From: Bacteroidales bacterium
GTDB lineage: Bacteria > Bacteroidota > Bacteroidia > Bacteroidales > Muribaculaceae
NCBI GenBank assembly: GCA_019420545.1
Contig: JAHZGZ010000189.1
Coordinates: 242 to 6,311 of the forward strand
Direction of reading: 5' to 3'
Length of the DNA: 6,070 nt
Shown: in pieces, positions 1-6,070 of the stretch
How positions within the stretch are numbered: position 1 is the first letter of the stretch
How the letters are laid out: the number at the start of each line of letters is the position of its first letter
Translations under genes and position numbers: made by a program
Notes under the pieces: generated by a model
Told to the model about the DNA's origin: nothing
What the model saw: the letters and a program-made list of their open reading frames with translations, nothing else
The model's database searches: none

Positions 1-875
1 GCACAAGATACAATTATCAAAAGCGCGGTACATTGAATCGCTATAAAGCCGAATCTGGGATTATCGGCGACTATTATGCCGAATCGCCACTGTTGGATGC
101 AGTGATTGTAGGAAGCGATGAAGTATTCGCTCTCCATACCGGGCCGACTCCGGTATTTTTCGGTCATTGTCTGCCTACTGAAAATGTATTTTCGTATGCC
201 GGGAGTTTCGGACCAACGACCTATCAGGATATATGCGATCTGCATTCCACAGCCTTTGTCCGCTCCGGTATCGAATCGATGAAATATGTTACGGTACGCG
301 ACGCCAACAGTGCCGCCGTCATACGGCAACTTACCGGAAAAGAACCTCCGATTGTAGTGGATCCGGTGCTTCTTTATGGTTATAAAAACGAGATATCTAA
401 TCTTCCCAACCCGGCACATGGCAATTATCTGCTTGTATATGCCTACGACAACCGAATGAATTCCCGTGAAGAAATCGAGGCCATACGTGATTACGCCCGT
501 AGTCGGGGATTGAAAACTTTGTCGCCCGGATTCTATCACGACTGGTGTGACTACAATATTGACGTTGATCCGGTAAATCTATTAGGATATTTCAAGCATG
601 CTACGGAAGTGGTTACCGACACATTCCACGGTAGTGTGATGTCACTGATTACCGGAGCTAAATTCGCTGTGAAAACACGCAACAGCAATCATTTCAAGCT
701 CAGAAATCTGCTGAAAGAGTATGGTCTGGTACAGCGTATTTTCCAAGACTGGAACAGTCTGTCCGATACAATGACACCCGAGATCGACTATGTTTCGGTA
801 AACAAGGAAATTGAGCGTCGCAGGTCTGAGTCGATGTCGCATCTCGACCATATGTTGCAACTTGTTAATGCATAA
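1..875 (+). CDS. Polysaccharide pyruvyl transferase family protein (5' partial)
   Basis: This enzyme family (PF04230, WcaK/CsaB-like) transfers pyruvate, typically from phosphoenolpyruvate, onto sugars of surface polysaccharides to form an acidic ketal. The reading frame is open from base 3 with no stop or convincing start, so the N-terminus lies outside the window; the TTG at 33 is only the first possible start inside it. About 290 residues are visible, against roughly 340-390 expected. Family signatures are clear: VGSDEVF (108-128), SYAGSFG (192-212), the VRD segment near 294, VVDPVLL (354-374) and the C-terminal TDTFHGS (615-635), which matches the usual T-D-S-F-H-G nucleotide/phosphate-binding signature. 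The stop at 873-875 is 4 bases before the preferred start of the next gene, so the two are probably translated together. Family assignment is firm; the acceptor sugar cannot be told from sequence. A few members of this family may transfer groups other than pyruvate. Confidence 0.93.
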   Translation, partial: TRYNYQKRGTLNRYKAESGIIGDYYAESPLLDAVIVGSDEVFALHTGPTPVFFGHCLPTENVFSYAGSFGPTTYQDICDLHSTAFVRSGIESMKYVTVRDANSAAVIRQLTGKEPPIVVDPVLLYGYKNEISNLPNPAHGNYLLVYAYDNRMNSREEIEAIRDYARSRGLKTLSPGFYHDWCDYNIDVDPVNLLGYFKHATEVVTDTFHGSVMSLITGAKFAVKTRNSNHFKLRNLLKEYGLVQRIFQDWNSLSDTMTPEIDYVSVNKEIERRRSESMSHLDHMLQLVNA

Positions 876-879
876 GCGC

Positions 880-2112
880 ATGAATATCAACGATGCCTCG
901 CAGATACGGGTCTGTACCAGTTGCCAGATGTGTGGTGCCGTATGCCCTACCGGAGCTATCACCATACAGCTCAATGACACCGGATTTTATCGCCCGGTAA
1001 TTGATTCTGATGAATGCATAGATTGTGGACTTTGTGTAAAAAGCTGCTATAAATTTGATCAATCGATCAAACAAACTACCGACTTAAACTCAAAAAAAAT
1101 TTTTGCGGCATGGGCCAAAGATTCCGGTATTGTTGAAACCACAACATCGGGAGGTATAGCAGATCTGCTGGCTCATGAGCTTATTTCACAAGGATATAAA
1201 TGTATCGGAGTCGCATATGACGCTGATACAGATTGTGCTGTCGGAGCTGTGGCCGGTTCAACGGATGAGTTGCAGCAGTTTAAGGGATCAAAATACATCC
1301 AGTCGCTTTCGGTTGATGCTTTCAAGAATCTCGTTAAGGAGCAGAAAAGCCAAAAATTCGCTGTTTTCGGTCTGCCGTGCCAAATTTATGCCATCGACCG
1401 TTATCTTCGGCTCCGAGGAACACGCGACCGTCATATTCTGATTGACCTATACTGCCATGGCTGTCCGAGCCTCAATCTTTGGAAGAAATACATTCGGGAG
1501 ATACTTCAGAAAGTTGACGGAAAAAAAGTCCTGTCCGCCAACTTCCGAAGCAAAGTCCGGGGTTGGGGAAATTGTTACGTAGTAGTAGTAAAAGTAGGAG
1601 AGGGAGTTAGCTACCCGATTGAGGTGGTTTCGTCGAAGATCAACGACCCGTTCTACACCATGTTTTTCTCCGATCTTGTACTTAATGATTCATGCTACGA
1701 TTGTGCTCTTAGGAGCACTCTTGAGTATACCGACATCCGTCTTGGCGACTTTTGGGGAAAGAGCTATGTAGCCAACCATAAAGGAGTGTCGGGAGTGACT
1801 ATATGCTCTTCCTCCGGTAAAGAGCTTTTCGACTCCATACGTCCGGAAATCGTAGTCGAGCCTCAGAAATTCGAGAATTTCATGCCATATCAGAGCTATG
1901 GCAAATCATATGGCTGTAATACCCGGTTGCGCGATCAGCTGTTAGTAGAGCTTGCCGATACATCAATGCCTCTAAAAAAGGTTGTAGCTACCTACAACAA
2001 TTCATTATCACTCTCTCGAAAAATAAAGAATACAGCCAAGAATATTGTCTGTCTGATGCCGTCAGGCATAATATCCTCCATTAAAGCATTTTTCTACGCA
2101 TTAAAGAAATAA
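880..2112 (+). CDS. FrhB-like iron-sulfur protein (coenzyme F420 hydrogenase/dehydrogenase beta subunit family)
   Basis: A predicted cytoplasmic redox protein of 410 residues. Residues 12-22 hold C-x2-C-x2-C-x3-C-P (C12, C15, C18, C22) and residues 46-56 a second C-x2-C-x2-C-x3-C (C46, C49, C52, C56), the signature of a 2x[4Fe-4S] ferredoxin domain. The FrhB N- and C-terminal domains (PF04422, PF04432) follow: TSGG at 89-92, GSKYIQS at 136-142, GLPCQI at 164-169, CHGCPS at 192-197, FRSKVRGW at 222-229, C272-x2-C275 and DIRLGDFWG at 285-293. C167, C192, C272 and C275 are candidate ligands for a further cluster (inference). FrhB relatives bind flavin and move electrons to or from F420. Bacteroidales are not known to make F420, so the partner is probably different, and the role in polysaccharide synthesis is unknown. 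ATG 880 was chosen because the protein then begins just before the ferredoxin motif; ATG 868 (4 residues longer, overlapping the previous gene by 8 bases) is possible. TTG 811 is unlikely. Confidence 0.92.
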   Translation: MNINDASQIRVCTSCQMCGAVCPTGAITIQLNDTGFYRPVIDSDECIDCGLCVKSCYKFDQSIKQTTDLNSKKIFAAWAKDSGIVETTTSGGIADLLAHELISQGYKCIGVAYDADTDCAVGAVAGSTDELQQFKGSKYIQSLSVDAFKNLVKEQKSQKFAVFGLPCQIYAIDRYLRLRGTRDRHILIDLYCHGCPSLNLWKKYIREILQKVDGKKVLSANFRSKVRGWGNCYVVVVKVGEGVSYPIEVVSSKINDPFYTMFFSDLVLNDSCYDCALRSTLEYTDIRLGDFWGKSYVANHKGVSGVTICSSSGKELFDSIRPEIVVEPQKFENFMPYQSYGKSYGCNTRLRDQLLVELADTSMPLKKVVATYNNSLSLSRKIKNTAKNIVCLMPSGIISSIKAFFYALKK

Positions 2113-2122
2113 GTACTTCGGT

Positions 2123-2932
2123 ATGAAATTTTCTGTTTTGATGTCGCTCTATTTCAAGGAGCGACCCGACTTTTTGCGCCAAAGCCTCGACAGCGTGTTT
2201 AACCAGACCGTCAGGGCCGACGAAGTGGTTCTTGTTGAAGACGGCCCGCTTACGCCTGAGTTAGACCGGATAGTTGAAGAATATTCCGCCCGATATCCCG
2301 AGCTGCATGTAGTGCCTCTGAGCAAAAACGGCGGGTTGGGGCTGGCATTGCGAGAGGGGCTGAAACACTGCCACAACGATCTCGTAGCTAGAATGGATAC
2401 CGACGATGTATGCAAGCACGACAGATTCCGGAAACAGTCGGCATATATGGCGGCTCATCCCGACATTGATGCATGCGGCAGTTGGATTGACGAGTTTATC
2501 GGAGACACAGACAATGTCACCTCCCAACGCAAAACGGTGGAGAGTCCCGAAGCGATTGCCGAATTTGCGCGCAGCCGCAATCCGCTCAACCATCCGTCGG
2601 TAATGTTCCGCAAATCAGCTGTGGAAAAGGCCGGCAGCTATCAGCACTTCCCGCTGTTTGAAGACTGGTACCTGTGGGTAAGGATGATCCACAACGGGTC
2701 GCGTCTGGCAAATATCCCCGAAAGCCTACTATGGTTCCGCACGTCGCCAGACACGTTCAAACGCCGTGGCGGATGGCGCTATGCCAAGGACAGCGCCCGC
2801 TTTCAGATGGCTCTGCGCCGAATGGGCTTCATCTCCACATTCCAGGCCCTGAAAGGTTCAATAATCCGTGGCACCGTCTACATGCTGCCCAACTCCGTCC
2901 GCGCCTTTATATACTCCAAACTATTACGATAA
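2123..2932 (+). CDS. Family 2 glycosyltransferase (AmsE-like)
   Basis: A 269-residue GT-A fold glycosyltransferase expected to add one sugar from a nucleotide-sugar donor to a lipid-linked polysaccharide intermediate at the inner face of the cytoplasmic membrane. The GT2 start (FSVLMSLY, residues 3-10), the nucleotide-binding VEDG at 38-41, NGGLGLALREGL at 69-80 and the metal-binding D-x-D motif within MDTDD (91-95) are all visible. NPLNHPSVMFRK (153-164) and the acceptor-side FEDWYLW (179-185, ED as likely catalytic pair) match the AmsE-like branch seen in amylovoran and capsule clusters. There is no transmembrane segment; the basic C-terminal end with a PNSVRAFIYSKLLR tail (256-269) is common in this branch. 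The start is 10 bases after the previous stop and no other start is plausible. Length is normal. Donor, acceptor and linkage cannot be inferred. Confidence 0.95.
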   Translation: MKFSVLMSLYFKERPDFLRQSLDSVFNQTVRADEVVLVEDGPLTPELDRIVEEYSARYPELHVVPLSKNGGLGLALREGLKHCHNDLVARMDTDDVCKHDRFRKQSAYMAAHPDIDACGSWIDEFIGDTDNVTSQRKTVESPEAIAEFARSRNPLNHPSVMFRKSAVEKAGSYQHFPLFEDWYLWVRMIHNGSRLANIPESLLWFRTSPDTFKRRGGWRYAKDSARFQMALRRMGFISTFQALKGSIIRGTVYMLPNSVRAFIYSKLLR

Positions 2933-2940
2933 AAAAGAAT

Positions 2941-3909
2941 ATGCCTGATACGAAAACTTCAAATAGACTGTTTTATGTCGATAATCTTCGTGGATTTCTT
3001 ATAATTTTAGTTGTATTGGGGCATTGTATACAGCATCTGGATATCGATTTTGACCATAATATAGTATTTCGCTACATATATAGCTTTCATATGCCATTGT
3101 TTATGTTTATCAGTGGTTTTGTCAGTTATAAAAGAGAATATCACTGGACTTCAATAAAGCGCAGATTCATACAGCTCGTAATTCCATTCATTGCATGGGC
3201 AATGGTTTCCATGTCATTAAAAGGTAACTGGAATTTTAATTGGTTGACGACGCCCGACACTGCATTATGGTTTTTATGGGTATTATTCTGGATCGGCAGC
3301 TATTATATTGCGATGTCAAAGCTCAGTGCAAAATACAATATTGCAGAAGAGATTATAATGGCTTTAAGCTGTGTAGTATTTATAGGCGTATTGTTCTTTA
3401 GCAAGCTGTCATTTGGATATCACTTGTTTGCATGGTATCTTCCATTTTACTGTATGGGTGCCATGACAAGGAAGTATGATCAGATATTATCCCCAATTCT
3501 GCATAAATCGATTGTACCATTACTCTTATTGTTTTTAGTGTCGGCATTCTTTTGGATGCGTACTGAAAGTCCGACATTTATGCACACATCATCACAGGCA
3601 GTCATATTTGCATATAAATTTATCGTCGGGATAATCGGATGTTACGCTTTCCTCGGCCTCATGCGGCTATACAACGCTAAAGTGCTTATTATCTGCGAGA
3701 TTGGGGGGGGTATGACGTTGGGTATTTATGCCATTCATCAATCAATAATTTCAATTTTAATGAAATCCGGGATTATCGGATATCTAAATATCGAGAATCT
3801 GACCTTTCAGGTTCTTGTGATATTTATACTGGCATTTTTGATAACCTTAGGGGGATATTGGCTTCTTAAACAATTCACTGTTACATCCAAACTATTTTTA
3901 GGGAAATAG
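2941..3909 (+). CDS. Membrane acyltransferase, family 3 (OafA/WecH-like)
   Basis: An integral membrane protein of 322 residues of the acyltransferase 3 family (PF01757), which transfers acyl groups such as acetyl onto sugars of surface polysaccharides. The N-terminal signature YVDNLRGFLIILVVLGH (12-28) includes the conserved R17-x10-H28 pair. It is followed by FHMPLFMFISGF (49-60), the LWFLWVLF helix (109-116) and LGIYAIH (260-266). About nine to ten hydrophobic stretches run through the protein, and length is normal for the family. The frame is open far upstream of ATG 2941, but that part lies inside the glycosyltransferase gene; ATG 2941 sits directly before the family signature and 8 bases after the preceding stop. 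Base composition is strikingly AT-rich: 19 G/C of 60 over 3001-3060. A run of eight G at 3703-3710 encodes G255-G257. Losing one G creates a stop at once (257 residues), and gaining one leads to a stop at 3867-3869. The acyl group and acceptor are unknown. Confidence 0.93.
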   Translation: MPDTKTSNRLFYVDNLRGFLIILVVLGHCIQHLDIDFDHNIVFRYIYSFHMPLFMFISGFVSYKREYHWTSIKRRFIQLVIPFIAWAMVSMSLKGNWNFNWLTTPDTALWFLWVLFWIGSYYIAMSKLSAKYNIAEEIIMALSCVVFIGVLFFSKLSFGYHLFAWYLPFYCMGAMTRKYDQILSPILHKSIVPLLLLFLVSAFFWMRTESPTFMHTSSQAVIFAYKFIVGIIGCYAFLGLMRLYNAKVLIICEIGGGMTLGIYAIHQSIISILMKSGIIGYLNIENLTFQVLVIFILAFLITLGGYWLLKQFTVTSKLFLGK

Positions 3910-4010
3910 ATCACGCATTTTCAGGTCCTCGCGTGAAACCATTGCTCTCAAATGTTTTTTTGCAGATTTAACAACATTTTAAAACAACAATTCCAACATA
4001 AAAAGTTCTT

Positions 4011-5006
4011 ATGAAAATAGCAATGATCGGGGCCAGCGGGTTTGTCGGCACCCGGCTGATCAATCTCCTGAAGGAGGAGCCGACTAAATATGAGTGCAAG
4101 AACATCGACCTGCTGCCGAGCCATTTTTTCAATGAAATAACCACCATTGGCGACGTGCGCTCGCAGGAGCAGATGGATCGCGAGCTGAAGGGCGCCGACG
4201 TCGTGATACTTCTCGCCGCCCAGCACCGCGACGACGTGTCGCCCGTGTCGCTCTACTACGATACCAACGTCGGCGGCATGGAGGTCACTCTCAAAGCCAT
4301 GGAGAAGAACGGCATCCGCCGCATCATTTTCTTCTCGTCGGTGGCTGTATACGGTCTCAACAAGAAGAATCCCGACGAAAACCATCCCGCCGATCCGTTC
4401 AACCATTACGGCAAGTCGAAATGGCAGGCCGAACAGGTACTCCAGAAATGGTATGAGACACATCCCGACTGGAACATCGACATAATCCGCCCCACGGTAA
4501 TCTTCGGCGAACGCAACAGAGGCAACGTATACAATCTGCTCAAGCAGATCTCCTCCGGCAAGTTCCTCATGGTAGGCAAGGGCGAAAACAAAAAATCGAT
4601 GGCCTACGTAGGCAACATCGTGGCTTTCGTAAAGTACATGATCGACAACGTTACTAAGGGCTACAACGTGTTCAACTACATCGACAAGCCCGACAACAAT
4701 ATGAATCAGCTCGTGGCCCACGTCTCCAAGGTGCTCGACAAGCACATCCCCGCCACCCACTTCCCTTACTGGCTCGGCATGACGGGCGGTTACTGCTTCG
4801 ACCTGCTGGCCAAAATTACCGGCAAGAAGCTCACCGTATCGTCGGTCCGCGTAAAGAAATTCTGCGCCACCACCGAGTTCGACGCCACCAAGGTACATTC
4901 GTGCGGCTTCAAAGCCCCATACACCCTCGCCGACGGCCTCGCCCGTACCCTCGAATTCGAGTTTGTGCATCCCCGTCCCGACGACATTACCTTCAAGTCG
5001 GAGTAG
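4011..5006 (+). CDS. NAD-dependent epimerase/dehydratase (extended SDR)
   Basis: A 331-residue soluble enzyme of the extended short-chain dehydrogenase family acting on a nucleotide-activated sugar, probably supplying a precursor to the polysaccharide made by the upstream genes. The Rossmann dinucleotide-binding loop is GASGFVG (7-13). D48 in GDVRS fits the adenine-contact position, LLAAQHRDDV (67-76) is the strand-4 region, FFSSVAVYG (107-115) carries the catalytic Ser (S109 or S110), and YGKSK (133-137) gives catalytic Y133 and K137. RPTVIFG (160-166) is the usual substrate-side loop. The set of catalytic residues is complete. The start at ATG 4011 is immediately before the Rossmann strand. 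The gene lies 101 bases after the acyltransferase and is far more GC-rich (39 G/C of 60 over 4201-4260), so it may have its own promoter, although I could not identify one. The substrate could be a UDP- or dTDP-hexose or 6-deoxyhexose; sequence alone does not decide between epimerase, reductase and dehydratase. Confidence 0.93.
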   Translation: MKIAMIGASGFVGTRLINLLKEEPTKYECKNIDLLPSHFFNEITTIGDVRSQEQMDRELKGADVVILLAAQHRDDVSPVSLYYDTNVGGMEVTLKAMEKNGIRRIIFFSSVAVYGLNKKNPDENHPADPFNHYGKSKWQAEQVLQKWYETHPDWNIDIIRPTVIFGERNRGNVYNLLKQISSGKFLMVGKGENKKSMAYVGNIVAFVKYMIDNVTKGYNVFNYIDKPDNNMNQLVAHVSKVLDKHIPATHFPYWLGMTGGYCFDLLAKITGKKLTVSSVRVKKFCATTEFDATKVHSCGFKAPYTLADGLARTLEFEFVHPRPDDITFKSE

Positions 5007-5042
5007 TCAGCGACAGGTATACTAAAAATATTTCGTAAATTT

Positions 5043-5074
5043 GGAGCCGGTTCCCAAGGGTGGGGGCCGGCTCC
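5043..5074 (+). terminator. Strong hairpin, probable intrinsic terminator of the polysaccharide cluster
   Basis: Arms GGAGCCGGTTCCC (5043-5055) and GGGGGCCGGCTCC (5062-5074) pair over 13 bp, with two G-U wobbles in RNA, around a 6-base loop. The outer 8 bp are perfect and GC-rich. The stem begins 37 bases after the epimerase stop and is followed by a modestly T-rich stretch, GTTTGTT (5075-5081). Position and stability fit a terminator separating the sugar genes from the repair gene; the weak T tract keeps this short of certain. Confidence 0.75.
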
Positions 5075-5145
5075 GTTTGTTCGGGGATAATGAATTTTTA
5101 AGTCAAAAAATTTAACCAATCTTTTAAGCCTCCAGATTCCTATTT

Positions 5146-5931
5146 ATGACGAAAGAGATTACTGCCGAGGAGATTATAGAGACGATGACTGAGCTGCGCG
5201 ACGACGTGCAGCGCGAGGTGTTGTGCCGGTTCTTCAAAACCGGGCCCGGAGAGTACGGCGAGGGCGACCAATTTCTTGGACTGAAAGTGCCTGTGACACG
5301 CGGAGTGATGAAGGAGGCACGTCTGCATGTCCCGCTCGCTCAGATCGTGAAACTGCTCGCTTCACGCTGGCACGAAGTGCGCCTCTGCGGACTGTTGTTG
5401 CTTGTCGAGGAGATGAATGCCGCGTTGCCTCGCCGTGGTGCCGACACGCCTGAGAAGGCCATGCGCCGCAAGGAAATCGTAGACTTCTATCTCGCTCATG
5501 CCCGATGCGCCAACAACTGGGATCTGGTCGACCTGTCGTGCGGCTACATCCTCGGCCCGTGGCTGCTCCATCCGCTCCCCGCATCGCAATCCGGAGCTGA
5601 TATCCCCGTAATGCCCGATCGCGCCATACTAGATCGCCTGGCACAAAGCGACAACCTTTGGGAACAGCGCATCGCCATGGTGTCGACCATCGCCTTGATC
5701 CGTGCCGGACAGTTCGACGACACGCTGCGCATCGCCACACGTCTGCTCGACCATCCCCACGACCTTATCCATAAAGCCGTAGGGTGGATGCTTCGCGAAG
5801 TCGGTAAGCGTGACGTAGAAACCCTCCGCGCATATCTCGGCCAGCACCGCAGGCGTATGCCGCGCACTACGCTCCGCTATGCAATCGAGCGCCTCGATCT
5901 CGCCGAGCGCCAATACTGGATGGAAAAATAA
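5146..5931 (+). CDS. DNA alkylation repair protein, AlkD-like HEAT-repeat DNA glycosylase
   Basis: A 261-residue, all-helical protein of the AlkD/AlkC type (PF08713), which removes positively charged alkylated purines such as N3-methyladenine and N7-methylguanine from DNA. The N-terminal RFFKTGPGEYGEGDQFLGLKVP region begins at residue 28 and is a family hallmark. NNWDLVD (123-129) gives W125 and D129, R175 lies in LWEQRIAM and W214 in AVGWMLREVGKRD. These correspond to Bacillus cereus AlkD W109, D113, R148 and W187 as I recall them; the W-D spacing (4) and R-W spacing (39) are identical. The D-R spacing is 46 instead of 35, owing to an extra loop around residues 141-160. All key residues are present, so it should be active. 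It follows a terminator with a 71-base AT-rich leader, implying its own promoter, and is not functionally tied to the polysaccharide genes. The start is the first ATG before the family region. Confidence 0.93.
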   Translation: MTKEITAEEIIETMTELRDDVQREVLCRFFKTGPGEYGEGDQFLGLKVPVTRGVMKEARLHVPLAQIVKLLASRWHEVRLCGLLLLVEEMNAALPRRGADTPEKAMRRKEIVDFYLAHARCANNWDLVDLSCGYILGPWLLHPLPASQSGADIPVMPDRAILDRLAQSDNLWEQRIAMVSTIALIRAGQFDDTLRIATRLLDHPHDLIHKAVGWMLREVGKRDVETLRAYLGQHRRRMPRTTLRYAIERLDLAERQYWMEK

Positions 5932-5937
5932 TGTAGC

Positions 5938-5974
5938 AACGCCGATATGGAGACTGAAGCTCCATATCGGCGTT
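5938..5974. terminator. Perfect 15-bp hairpin between convergent genes, probable bidirectional terminator
   Basis: AACGCCGATATGGAG (5938-5952) and CTCCATATCGGCGTT (5960-5974) are exact reverse complements around a 7-base loop. The stem starts 6 bases after the alkD-like stop and lies about 30 bases beyond the proposed stop of the minus-strand gene. No T tract follows on the plus strand; on the minus strand a T-rich stretch (TTATTTTT) lies a few bases past the stem. The placement fits termination from both sides. Confidence 0.7.
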
Positions 5975-6003
5975 ATGTGTCATTCAGTTAGGGCGAAAGA
6001 TCG

Positions 6004-6070
6004 CTACAGCGACGAGTAGTAATGGTTGAGCACGTCGCGTGCGGCGGTAAATGATGTCTGCTGATTGGCA
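6004..6070 (-). CDS. C-terminal end of an unidentified convergent gene (partial)
   Basis: Read on the minus strand from the window edge, one frame gives 21 residues ending in RDVLNHYYSSL and a TAG stop (plus-strand positions 6004-6006). Third codon positions are mostly G or C (15 of 21), like the GC-rich genes nearby, whereas the other minus-strand frames give low-plausibility peptides rich in rare residues. The convergent layout with a hairpin between the stops supports a real gene end. The fragment is too short to name a family, and no function is proposed. Confidence 0.5.
   Translation of the reverse strand, partial: ANQQTSFTAARDVLNHYYSSL

Noticed and set aside
811..879. TTG 811 as the start of the FrhB-like protein.
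   Set aside because: It would overlap the pyruvyl transferase by 65 bases and add 23 residues with no family match; ATG 880 or 868 is more natural.
2674..2940. An 89-codon N-terminal extension of the acyltransferase.
   Set aside because: It overlaps the glycosyltransferase gene, is Pro/His/Arg-rich rather than membrane-like, and the family signature begins right after ATG 2941.
3911..3936. Inverted repeat TCACGC/GCGTGA as a terminator of the acyltransferase gene.
   Set aside because: Only 6 bp with a 14-base loop, and the T run is 18 bases further downstream, so it does not form a standard intrinsic terminator.
3948..4970. A 340-codon open frame on the minus strand, opposite the epimerase.
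   Set aside because: It is fully antisense to a gene with complete SDR motifs, its translation is low-complexity (rich in V, G, E and H) with no recognisable motif, and such mirror frames are expected from GC-rich codon bias.
5036..5043. TAAATTTG, an exact match to the Bacteroidota -7 box TAnnTTTG.
   Set aside because: There is no TTTG about 20 bases upstream, and its last base is already part of the terminator stem, so a start here would fall inside the hairpin. Probably chance in AT-rich sequence.
5234..5913. Several open frames of 75-168 codons on the minus strand, opposite the alkD-like gene.
   Set aside because: Arg- and Ser-rich translations without motifs, fully inside a well-supported gene; these are shadows of GC-rich codons.

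Overview
The window looks like the distal end of a surface or exopolysaccharide biosynthesis cluster from a member of the Bacteroidota, most likely a gut Bacteroidales. This is inferred from the absence of clear Shine-Dalgarno sequences, the tightly packed sugar-assembly genes and the general look of the proteins. No ribosomal RNA or other marker gene is present, so finer taxonomy is not possible.

Layout: (1) 1-875, the 3' part of a polysaccharide pyruvyl transferase whose N-terminus lies outside the window; (2) 880-2112, an iron-sulfur protein with an N-terminal 2x[4Fe-4S] ferredoxin domain and FrhB-type (coenzyme F420 hydrogenase/dehydrogenase beta subunit) domains; (3) 2123-2932, a family 2 glycosyltransferase; (4) 2941-3909, a membrane-embedded family 3 acyltransferase; (5) 4011-5006, an extended-SDR NAD-dependent sugar-nucleotide epimerase/dehydratase, followed by a strong hairpin at 5043-5074 that probably ends the cluster; (6) 5146-5931, an AlkD-like DNA alkylation repair protein unrelated to the polysaccharide genes; (7) a perfect 15-bp hairpin at 5938-5974, beyond which the C-terminal end of a convergent minus-strand gene appears to run off the window.

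Genes 1-4 lie on one strand with gaps of 4, 10 and 8 bases and are almost certainly co-transcribed. A coherent reading is that the glycosyltransferase adds a sugar to a lipid-linked repeat unit, the pyruvyl transferase and acyltransferase decorate it with pyruvate ketal and acyl groups, and the epimerase supplies a nucleotide sugar. The FrhB-like protein is the odd member: it is an apparent redox enzyme of unknown substrate, in a lineage not known to make F420. Gene 5 is separated by 101 bases and has a much more GC-rich composition than the AT-rich acyltransferase before it, suggesting a mosaic cluster.

I do not see a clearly new biological system. The points most worth a second look are an 8-G homopolymer inside the acyltransferase gene (a possible phase-variation switch or a sequencing weak point) and the pairing of the FrhB-like protein with the pyruvyl transferase.
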